From positions 523,149-587,148 of the forward strand of contig JAFLBK010000003.1 of assembly GCA_017303335.1 (NCBI GenBank): a DNA stretch of 64,000 bases, given 5' to 3'. The notes below the pieces were generated by a model. That model did not search any database. It had not been told where the DNA came from and was given only the letters and a program-made list of their open reading frames with translations. Shown here piece after piece: positions 57,137 to 64,000 of this stretch (positions within the stretch are counted from its first letter, which is position 1; each line of letters starts with the position of its first letter). Both the position numbers and the translations under genes were made by a program. This DNA is from Chitinophagales bacterium. GTDB lineage: Bacteria; Bacteroidota; Bacteroidia; Chitinophagales; Chitinophagaceae.

Positions 57137-57835
57137 ATGAAAAATATACTCATCGCAGGCGCCGGCAAAGGGATCGGCCTGGCCCTCGCAAAACAGTTGG
57201 CGGGTCACGAACAGGTAACCGCCATAACCCGTTCGGTCAGCGTAGAACTGGAGAACACCCGGGCCATCGTTCACTATGCGGATCTCACCAAAGAAGACGC
57301 CCTGCATGGTATCGCTCTTCCCGAAATACTGGATGGACTTGTGTATTGCCCGGGTTCGATCAATCTGAAGCCATTCTCCCGCTTGCAGGCTGGTGATTTC
57401 CTGCACGACTTTGAGTTGAATGTGCTCGGCGCCATTCGCCTGGTACAGCAATGCCTGCCTGCGCTCCGGCGAAGCAACAGCGCCAGCGTGGTACTCTTCA
57501 GTACGGTAGCCGCCAAACTGGGAATGCCTTTTCACAGCAGCGTTGCCGTCAGCAAAAGCGGCGTGGAAGGCTTGGTGAAGAGCCTGGCCGCTGAATATGC
57601 CGCCAACAGGATCCGCTTCAACGCGATCGCTCCTTCGTTGGTAGCATCGGATCTATCCGCCACGCTATTGAATACAGCAGAGAAGCGGGAGAATGCCGCC
57701 AAACGTCATCCGCTGCAGCGTGTAGGCAACACGGATGAAGTAGCCGCCCTGGCAGCTTTCTTACTTTTGGATGAGGCGGGCTGGATCACCGGACAGGTGA
57801 TAGGCATCGACGGAGGAATCGGATCGTTGAAATAA
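57137..57835 (+). CDS. Short-chain dehydrogenase/reductase
   Basis: 232 aa. Cofactor motif GAGKGIG near residue 8, a late Ser (VVLFST) and the catalytic region SVAVSKSG in which Tyr is replaced: the usual YxxxK reads VAVSK. The missing Tyr may mean altered chemistry or a structural role. The C-terminus DGGIGSLK is typical of classical SDRs. It forms a two-gene unit with the photolyase. The substrate is unknown. Confidence 0.85.
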   Translation: MKNILIAGAGKGIGLALAKQLAGHEQVTAITRSVSVELENTRAIVHYADLTKEDALHGIALPEILDGLVYCPGSINLKPFSRLQAGDFLHDFELNVLGAIRLVQQCLPALRRSNSASVVLFSTVAAKLGMPFHSSVAVSKSGVEGLVKSLAAEYAANRIRFNAIAPSLVASDLSATLLNTAEKRENAAKRHPLQRVGNTDEVAALAAFLLLDEAGWITGQVIGIDGGIGSLK

Positions 57836-58500
57836 TTTCATAGCTCCGCCTCTTGATAGCCCAAATACACAAGGTTCTGTCCGCTTGGTATGTAGTGCTG
57901 CTTGAACAGTTTTGTGTTATTACCCGGATCTCTGGAACAAACCAGCCCTTATTGTCATTTTATAACAGTTGCGGCTTAACTGAAAAGAGAAAAAAATCCG
58001 AGTATCTTGTTTTTTTCCTTTACTGGCAATGTTTATCCCCACATTACAATCTGGCTATTCCCCAGCAATTTTATAGAGGAGAAGGCAGGCAAGGCCTGAA
58101 ACGTTGGTTAGCAAGTGGTTGGCCTTCTGTAAGCGGAAGGCTGAAAGCCTATTCAACTGCTCCAGGCCCCTTCCACAGAGCACACTGGCTAATTATCAAC
58201 AATTCATCCGAAGGCAGAGAAAGAACGATTTGACAGTTTAAGAATCTTTTGTATATTCAGAAACACGTTTCACCTGTGACCCAGGACGGCGAAGCCATGC
58301 TTTAGCCCACCCGTTAAACAAATACCCAGTTTTCATTGACGTAACAACCAATACAAAATGTATATGACCATTTGTTTGGTTGCCAATACCTGTTTTGTTT
58401 GAACAGCTGCGTGTAATACGTCAATACTAATGTTGTATGTCACCCTAAAGAGTCCTGCACATATACAATCATCCATGACTTTGCCACACTGCCCCACGCT
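57836..58500. other. Gene-free stretch between the SDR gene and the left hairpin
   Basis: I find no convincing gene. An open frame of 126 codons (57853-58233) has no recognisable domain and an odd composition, so I read it as chance. No tRNA, IS end or terminator stands out. The base composition becomes more AT-rich toward the island. Confidence 0.6.
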
Positions 58501-58567
58501 ATTTTTAGCACATTGCAAGGCACACGAAACCGACACACAAAAGCCAACCTTGCAAAGAGCTAAAAAT
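58501..58567. repeat. Left flanking hairpin element of the AT-rich island
   Basis: Outer arms ATTTTTAGC (58501-58509) and GCTAAAAAT (58559-58567), then opposed triplets ACA and AGA, then inner arms TTGCAAGG (58513-58520) and CCTTGCAA (58548-58555) around a 27-nt loop rich in ACACA. The inner arms and loop are shared with the element at 63541-63611 (24 of 27 loop bases), in the same orientation, but the outer arms are different. Confidence 0.88.
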
Positions 58568-58680
58568 GCTAACGCCCCAAGCCCACCCACCACCCGGCTC
58601 ACGGAACTGCAATCGCCTTCACCTCATAACTCATCAACATCACAAAAGCAAACAGATTTCAGATATATTTGATACTATAT

Positions 58681-58711
58681 TTTGTGAAATGTAGTGAAAT
58701 ATATACATTCG
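58681..58711 (+). promoter_or_regulatory. Promoter of the AT-rich island operon
   Basis: TTTG at 58681-58684 and TACATTCG (one mismatch from TAnnTTTG) at 58704-58711, 19 bp apart. The first start codon is at 58736, which leaves a 5' leader of about 20 nt. No other promoter is evident for the four genes. Confidence 0.65.
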
Positions 58712-58735
58712 CATTTCTTAAAAATTAGTTTCAAA

Positions 58736-58972
58736 ATGGCAAAGAAAAATCAAACCTTAAAGCGGGACAGATTTACTAATGTTGCTGGCAGACGAGTTCA
58801 AAAGGTCTTGGACAGTATTGACAGCCTTTCAAAATGTGCCAATAGAAACAATTATGATTTTACAAATGACGATGTAACTAAAATGATAAAAGCCATAAAA
58901 GAAAAAGTCAGACTACTCGAATCTTCATATACAAGTAACACCAAAACGACAAAAAACTCATTTCAATTCTAA
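58736..58972 (+). CDS. Small basic protein of unknown function, first gene of the island operon
   Basis: 78 aa, starting at the ATG at 58736 just after the promoter. The composition is Lys/Arg-rich. A likely helical stretch follows (RRVQKVLDSIDSLSKCANRN), then NDDVTKMIKAIKEKVRLLES. I do not recognise the family. It lies 11 bp before the GHKL ATPase gene. A small first-gene protein of this kind may be a regulator, an accessory subunit or an antitoxin-like partner, but nothing in the sequence decides. Confidence 0.7.
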   Translation: MAKKNQTLKRDRFTNVAGRRVQKVLDSIDSLSKCANRNNYDFTNDDVTKMIKAIKEKVRLLESSYTSNTKTTKNSFQF

Positions 58973-58983
58973 ACCCGCCATTG

Positions 58984-61257
58984 ATGAAAAAAATTTTTGA
59001 GCAACTACTTAACGCAAATACCGCAAGAGAAATCACAGACATACTTGAGGTTCTGACAGAGGACTTTGAAATTAAATGGTTGCCAGTTGGCGGCAGAGGA
59101 AACAATCAATCTACCATCAATATGGGAACAGACCCTGCTGCTGGTTTGGTTGAGAGGATTACAAACTCTATTGATGCTGTTCTTGATTTGGAATGGTATG
59201 AACAAGGATGCCCTACTGACATTGACAGTCCAAGGTTAGCGGCTCAAAAATGGTTTAACATTCAAGAAGGCAAATTGCGAAATATAAAAGATGCTTCAGG
59301 AAAAAGTATTCAAGAGTTGGGAAAAAGAATTTCTGTAACACTTAAAGATTCAGAGAGAGAAGATTTTCCGACAGTTGAAATCAGAGATTATGGAACTGGA
59401 ATTAAAGGAGAAGATTTTGCAAAAACTATTTTGAGCTTGAATGACAACAACAAAATAGATAAGTTGCATCAGATGGGAGCATACGGACAAGGAGGCTCAA
59501 CAGCACTTTCGTTCAACACATTTACAATTATCATTTCAAGACCGCACAAGATTTTGAAAAAAGGAAATTCCGTTTCTTTTACGATTGTTCGCTTTAATGA
59601 TGGTGGCGTTGGGCAAAAAAAATTAGGTTGGTACGAATACTGCGTAAGCGATAAACACCAACCATTCTCAATTGATTTACCAGAAGACAAATTCAAGTCG
59701 GGAACACTTGTTCGCCATATAGGAATGGACATTGGAAAATATAAAGCGAAAATAACCGGACCGACTTCATCGCTTTGGTATTTAGCACACCATTTCATGT
59801 TTGACACGGTGTTGCCTTTCACGATTACCGGCGAAAGAGAATCAGACTTAACGAAAGGTAAAAAGGAAAACAGAATTGTTTTGGGAAACAACAGACGACT
59901 AACACTTGGTGGTGGAGACGAAAGAGAATTAACACAGTATAAAAACGATGCTTCGCTTACTTTCAAAGATGGGAAGGTGACGGTTTATTGGTGGGTATTG
60001 ACAATTGAAGGAGAAAAGCCTTGGGACAGAATTAAAAACTATACGCAAGCATCGCAACCAATCATCATAACATTCAACGGTCAGAAGCAGGGGCATCTTT
60101 TAAATTCAATTATCAAAACAGAGTTAAAGCTTCCGTTCCTTGAAAAATATTTAGTTGTGCAAATTGAGTGCGACCAAATGGATAATGAATCAAAACGGCA
60201 ACTTTTCAGCAGCACAAGAGAAAATACAAGAGATACTTCTATTAAAAAAGAACTTGAACGATTAGTCATTGATACACTTGAAGCTGATGATGAATTGAAG
60301 CGGCTTGACAAGGAACGCAGAGACCGTTACTTACAAAAAGATGAAACAGAAGCGATGGATAAGTTGAAAAAACGCCTTGCGTCAAGAATCAATCATTATC
60401 TAAAAGCAACGGGTGGGGGTACTGGAGTGAAAGCATCTGAAACAAGTCAAACTGTAAAAACCAAAAAGCAACCTCCAATTCCAATTAACGACCCGCCGAC
60501 ATTTTTAGAAATTACAACCCCTGATGAGAAGGAAGTTTTTATCGGAAAAACTTTCAGTGTAAAATTTAAAACAGATGCTCACCCAAATTTATTTTCTAAC
60601 CCTGATTGGTTCTTTGCAGTAATAGAGCCACACTCATTCGGCAGCTTCACCGGTTCAGCCAGAGTAGTTGACGGTTATGGAATTGCTTACTTTAAAACAA
60701 GTGATGCGGTTGAGGAAGGAGTAGAAGCAAAAATTACTTTGGAGCTAAGACCGCCAAGGCAGAAAACAATTACCGATACAGTCTCTGTTATTGCTGCTCC
60801 TCTTCCCGAAGGCTCAGACGACAAAAACCCTGGAAACAAAAATGCTCCTAAAATTGAAATTATCAATGTGAACGAGAATCATCAGTATTACAAAGACAAT
60901 AATTGGAATAAGGCAAATGTAGCTTCGGTTGAAGATGACCAAGATACTGTCTATATATACATTAATGATTCAAACCAACACCTAACAAAGTTGCTTGAGA
61001 GAGCACAGCAATACAGCACACAAGCAGTTGACTCAATTAAGAATCGTTACAGAGAACATGTTGGTTTCTGTGCATTTATGATTGACAAAAACAAAGTTGA
61101 AGAACGACTTCAACATGAAGATGGAAAAGTTTTGACACCTGAAATCGTTGAGAAGATAAAAGCAGCAGACCTTGAAAACGGTTGTGAAACCGTTTGCGGA
61201 ATGATAAGTGACTTTTTTGAATATATAAGAACAGAAACAGAAGAAACAGTAGCATAA
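58984..61257 (+). CDS. GHKL (MORC/MutL/Hsp90-like) ATPase
   Basis: 757 aa from the ATG at 58984 (a preceding TTG is less likely). N-box ERITNSIDA (E57, N61, D64), DYGTGI at 135-140 as the G1 box and GAYGQGG at 165-171 as the lid motif are all in place, so ATP binding is likely. An S5-like domain follows to about residue 440, where SSTRENTRDTSIKKELERL is conserved-looking. The C-terminal 250 residues show no motif I know; part has an Ig-like beta feel. GHKL ATPases of this MORC-related class have been linked to restriction-modification loci. Its stop overlaps the methyltransferase ATG (TAATG). Confidence 0.85.
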   Translation: MKKIFEQLLNANTAREITDILEVLTEDFEIKWLPVGGRGNNQSTINMGTDPAAGLVERITNSIDAVLDLEWYEQGCPTDIDSPRLAAQKWFNIQEGKLRNIKDASGKSIQELGKRISVTLKDSEREDFPTVEIRDYGTGIKGEDFAKTILSLNDNNKIDKLHQMGAYGQGGSTALSFNTFTIIISRPHKILKKGNSVSFTIVRFNDGGVGQKKLGWYEYCVSDKHQPFSIDLPEDKFKSGTLVRHIGMDIGKYKAKITGPTSSLWYLAHHFMFDTVLPFTITGERESDLTKGKKENRIVLGNNRRLTLGGGDERELTQYKNDASLTFKDGKVTVYWWVLTIEGEKPWDRIKNYTQASQPIIITFNGQKQGHLLNSIIKTELKLPFLEKYLVVQIECDQMDNESKRQLFSSTRENTRDTSIKKELERLVIDTLEADDELKRLDKERRDRYLQKDETEAMDKLKKRLASRINHYLKATGGGTGVKASETSQTVKTKKQPPIPINDPPTFLEITTPDEKEVFIGKTFSVKFKTDAHPNLFSNPDWFFAVIEPHSFGSFTGSARVVDGYGIAYFKTSDAVEEGVEAKITLELRPPRQKTITDTVSVIAAPLPEGSDDKNPGNKNAPKIEIINVNENHQYYKDNNWNKANVASVEDDQDTVYIYINDSNQHLTKLLERAQQYSTQAVDSIKNRYREHVGFCAFMIDKNKVEERLQHEDGKVLTPEIVEKIKAADLENGCETVCGMISDFFEYIRTETEETVA

Positions 61258-62516
61258 TGCCAGCAGCAACACTTGAAAATTTTGTAACGCCTTGGGCAAA
61301 CGCAAGTGCAAGAGAGCATGACTCATGGCATTCCATGTGTTCATACTTAGGCGCATTTCCTCCACCACTGGCAGATTATTTTATTCGATACTTTACAAAG
61401 AAAGGCGACATAGTTTTTGACCCATTTGCAGGGCGAGGAACAACTCCATTGCAAGCAAGAATTTTAAATCGAAAATCCATTGCAACAGACTTGAATCCGA
61501 TTGCACTTGCATTGTGTGAAGCAAAGAATGCTAACTTATCAAAAGATGAAATCTATTTGCGAATAGAAGAACTTGAAAGGAAGTATGACACTTCACTTTA
61601 TCAGCAAGAAGCAAAAGCACAGCCAGAAGAAGTTCACTTGATTTTCCATCCGAGAACATTAGCACAGCTTTGTTATTTGAAAAGAAAGCTTCTGAAATCA
61701 GAAAATCAAATTGACAAGTATTTAATCGGAATAACACTAGGCATTTTACATGGCGGAGAAAGATCAAATGGCACATCCGGCTATGCTTCTATTGATATGC
61801 CTAATACATTTAGTATGTCACCTGACTATGTCAGAAGATTTGTTCAAACAAATGAGTTGAATAGAACTTTTCACGATGTGTTCAAATTGCTTAGAGAAAA
61901 GACAGACCGGCTGTATAAAAAACATTCAGGAATAAGGCAGTCAGGAGTTGTCTTGAAAGCTAATGCAAGAAAACTTTCACAGATTGAAGAACTAAAACCA
62001 TTTCACAAGAAGGTTTCACTTATCTTGACTTCACCACCCTATTTGGGAATTGTGAACTATGCAAAGCAAAACTGGATTCGGTCGTGGTTTCTAAATCATA
62101 AGCCTGAGACAGTTTCAGCGGAACTTGACGACGACTTGACCCTTGAAGAATGGATAAAGTTTTCAAAGGAAATTATTATTGAACTGAAATCATTTTTGAA
62201 AAAAGACGGAGTTGCCGTTTTTGTAATTGGCGATGTTGCAAAATCACGGACAAGTGTAATTCCACTTGCAAGAGAATTTGCACGAATGGTGAGGGAGCAA
62301 AAGATTTTCAAAAATGTTTGGTGTATCAACGATGCAATTTCTGAAACTGACAAAACAACAAGGATTTGGGCAGACACAAAAGGGAATGCAACAGCGACAG
62401 ACAGAGTTGTTTTTCTTTCAGATGGAAATCCGTTTGAGAAATTTTCAGACAACAAAGAGATAGAGCAATTGAATTTCAAGTTCATTCAGAAAAGCACAAA
62501 ATACTTTATTGGATAA
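61257..62516 (+). CDS. Site-specific DNA methyltransferase (N4/N6 class)
   Basis: 419 aa. SAM-binding motif I is DPFAGRGTT (55-63), then ATDLNP, and the catalytic motif IV is TSPPY (258-262). The roughly 195-residue stretch between motifs I and IV is long; it probably carries the target-recognition region, an alpha-like order. The Ser before PPY is common in N4-cytosine enzymes, but N6-adenine cannot be excluded. It is translationally coupled to the ATPase and 9 bp before the nuclease-like gene. No separate specificity subunit is present. Confidence 0.9.
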   Translation: MPAATLENFVTPWANASAREHDSWHSMCSYLGAFPPPLADYFIRYFTKKGDIVFDPFAGRGTTPLQARILNRKSIATDLNPIALALCEAKNANLSKDEIYLRIEELERKYDTSLYQQEAKAQPEEVHLIFHPRTLAQLCYLKRKLLKSENQIDKYLIGITLGILHGGERSNGTSGYASIDMPNTFSMSPDYVRRFVQTNELNRTFHDVFKLLREKTDRLYKKHSGIRQSGVVLKANARKLSQIEELKPFHKKVSLILTSPPYLGIVNYAKQNWIRSWFLNHKPETVSAELDDDLTLEEWIKFSKEIIIELKSFLKKDGVAVFVIGDVAKSRTSVIPLAREFARMVREQKIFKNVWCINDAISETDKTTRIWADTKGNATATDRVVFLSDGNPFEKFSDNKEIEQLNFKFIQKSTKYFIG

Positions 62517-62525
62517 ATCCTAACA

Positions 62526-63530
62526 ATGAAACTGTCTGCCACTAAATACAACCAGCTACTTGATAACATTGGCTCTACACTACAAAAAGCAAGAGAAAAT
62601 GCCATTAAAGCAATCAATACTGAATTAGTGAAAGCTAATTGGGTAATTGGCAGACACATTGTTGAATTTGAACAGCAAGGAAAAGAAAAAGCTGAATACG
62701 GAAGTTCGTTGCTTACAAGCCTTGCAAAAGACTTGAAAACCAAGTATGGCAAAGGTTTCAGTAAGAGTAATATTTATTTGTGCCGGTTGTTTTATTCCAA
62801 ATATCCAAAATTCCAGACAGTGTCTGGAAAATTGAGCTGGAGCCATTATGCAGAATTATTGACAATTTCCGATGACCTTGCACGGAGTTTTTATGAGAAG
62901 CAGAGCATTAAAGAGAATTGGAGTTTCAGGGAATTGAAACGGCAAATTGATTCTGCTTTATTTCAGCGTTTGGCATTAAGCAAAGACAAAAAAGGAGTAT
63001 TAGCTTTAGCAGAAAAGGGACACGAAGTAATTGTAGCGAAAGACGCTATTAAAGACCCCTACATTTTTGAATTTCTTGAATTACCAAAAGACAGGATTTT
63101 TAAAGAAAGAGGACTTGAAAAAAAATTGATAGATAACCTGCAAAAATTCTTATTGGAACTTGGCAAAGGATTTTCATTTGTGGCAAGACAGTTTAAAATC
63201 ACGGTTGACAATGAACACAACTTTATTGACCTTGTTTTTTATCATCGCATACTTAAATGTTTTATCCTCATAGACCTTAAAACAAGGAAAGTGAAGCATC
63301 AAGATATTGGACAGATGAACCTTTATTTGAACTATTTTAAAGAAGAAGAAAATACAGAGGGCGACAACGAGCCAATAGGAATTATCATTGCCGCAGACAA
63401 ACATGAATATACAGTAAAATACGCAACGGGCGGACTTGCCAATAAGATTTTCGTTTCAAAGTATCAATTGTATTTGCCTGACCAAAAAGTTTTGGAAAAC
63501 AAAGTAAAAGAAATCATTGACAGCGAATAA
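62526..63530 (+). CDS. DUF1016/YhcG-family protein with PD-(D/E)XK nuclease domain
   Basis: 334 aa. The N-terminal helical DUF1016 part (about 1-150, ELVKANWVIGRHIVEFEQQG, LSWSHYAELL) is followed by a PD-(D/E)XK fold: D235 in NFIDLVFYH and D250/K252 in ILIDLKT, then QMNLYLNYF. The catalytic residues look intact. YhcG proteins often sit beside restriction-modification genes. Here it is the last gene of the operon, ending 10 bp before the right hairpin element. DNA cleavage is inferred. Confidence 0.9.
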   Translation: MKLSATKYNQLLDNIGSTLQKARENAIKAINTELVKANWVIGRHIVEFEQQGKEKAEYGSSLLTSLAKDLKTKYGKGFSKSNIYLCRLFYSKYPKFQTVSGKLSWSHYAELLTISDDLARSFYEKQSIKENWSFRELKRQIDSALFQRLALSKDKKGVLALAEKGHEVIVAKDAIKDPYIFEFLELPKDRIFKERGLEKKLIDNLQKFLLELGKGFSFVARQFKITVDNEHNFIDLVFYHRILKCFILIDLKTRKVKHQDIGQMNLYLNYFKEEENTEGDNEPIGIIIAADKHEYTVKYATGGLANKIFVSKYQLYLPDQKVLENKVKEIIDSE

Positions 63531-63540
63531 GCCTATGCAC

Positions 63541-63611
63541 CAAGTCAGGCACATTTGCAAGGCACACTAACCCGACACACAGAAGCCAACCTTGCAAAAG
63601 AGCCTGCCTTG
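63541..63611. repeat. Right flanking hairpin element of the AT-rich island
   Basis: Outer arms CAAGTCAGGC (63541-63550) and GCCTGCCTTG (63602-63611) pair at 9 of 10 positions. The opposed triplets ACA and AGA follow, then inner arms TTTGCAAGG (63554-63562) and CCTTGCAAA (63590-63598) around a 27-nt loop. The inner arms and loop match the left element in the same orientation. The outer arms do not, and the inner arms carry one extra T-A pair on both sides. Confidence 0.88.
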
Positions 63612-64000
63612 TTCCAACGCTTCCAGGACACACCATGCTTCGGTGGACACAGACTTTCAATTCAAAGCACCAAGACGAAGGGCGAACATACAACAGGGGG
63701 TTTTGTGCAAGTTGGGCTTGACAATGAAACATCAGCTAAGTGCAAATCCCAGCTTCAGTTCGGTCAGACGAATATCTATCAGCTTTTGTACTTATCTTCA
63801 TCAACATATTTTCAATCGGCAGTGGTTCTGGGCAGACGGAATTCTAATACCCAACCTGCACAAAGCCCTGTCCGTTAGGCGTAATTCGATGGCAGCGACA
63901 TTGGTTGCTCCCTAAGTTTTGCAGGATGCTCAGCTCAGCAGTACAAATATTTTCAGACAGCGTTAAAGAAAGGACGGTTATCTGTGGTAGGCAACGACTG
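63612..64000. other. Right flank without a recognisable gene
   Basis: Several overlapping short open frames occur, none with a known domain and all with odd composition, so I call no gene. GC content rises again after the island. GTTAGGC at 63874-63880 resembles an integron core site but has no partner. Confidence 0.6.

Noticed and set aside
57853..58233. 126-codon open frame after the SDR gene
   Set aside because: No domain, odd composition and no promoter; most likely chance.
58430..58672. 80-codon open frame across the left hairpin
   Set aside because: It is explained by the hairpin element and low-complexity sequence; no protein features.
63874..63880. GTTAGGC resembling an integron attC core site
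   Set aside because: No matching RYYYAAC partner with the expected spacing and no integrase; the flanking hairpins do not fit attC form.
63555..63915. Two overlapping open frames in the right flank
   Set aside because: They start inside the hairpin and have no known domain.

Overview
The window looks like a chromosome segment from a Bacteroidota bacterium, most likely family Chitinophagaceae. The signs are two SusC/SusD pairs, an ECF sigma/FecR pair feeding a SusC with an STN domain, many lipoproteins and secreted glycosidases, Bacteroidota-type promoters (TTTG, then TAnnTTTG), few visible Shine-Dalgarno sequences and mid-range GC. The family placement is inference from gene content only.

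Positions 1-15,423 hold a pectin utilisation locus. SusC and SusD are followed by an intrinsic terminator, then pectate lyase (PL1), an esterase, pectin methylesterase (CE8), a Gfo/Idh/MocA oxidoreductase, GH43, a small NTF2-like protein, KduD, KduI and a rhamnogalacturonan acetylesterase cut by the window edge. A divergent LacI-type regulator lies beside susC. The same palindrome occurs in the susC/lacI gap and upstream of kduD, which suggests one regulator controls both uptake and uronate catabolism. An MBOAT O-acyltransferase/SGNH pair (15.4-18.0 kb) follows.

Positions 18,167-47,203 hold a second, 29-kb, all-minus locus. It reads FecI, FecR, SusC, SusD, LamG lipoprotein, terminator, FG-GAP/ASPIC protein, vanadium-type haloperoxidase, two GH30, two GH144-like enzymes, an EEP-fold hydrolase, GH43 with discoidin domain, sialate-type O-acetylesterase, SGNH esterase, GH3, GH16 and GH3. 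This suite points to a beta-glucan (beta-1,3/1,6 and possibly beta-1,2) as substrate, by inference from the families.

Positions 47.3-54.5 kb carry housekeeping and envelope genes: a FemAB/BioF2-like acetyltransferase, an M1 peptidase, an undecaprenyl-phosphate sugar transferase, a Gfo/Idh oxidoreductase and accA.

Positions 54.6-55.45 kb form an unusual tRNA-Asp locus. One intact tRNA-Asp is preceded by two broken copies and followed by a GIY-YIG nuclease gene and a further broken copy plus duplicated terminator. The broken copies carry small perfect or near-perfect palindromes. A photolyase/SDR pair follows.

Positions 58.5-63.6 kb are a visibly AT-rich island: a small basic protein, a MORC/MutL-like GHKL ATPase, a DNA methyltransferase and a DUF1016/YhcG PD-(D/E)XK protein, tightly packed behind one good promoter. 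It is flanked by two copies, in direct orientation, of a hairpin element whose outer stems differ in sequence yet stay self-complementary. This island and its hairpins, with the tRNA-Asp palindrome array, are the best candidates for something undescribed.
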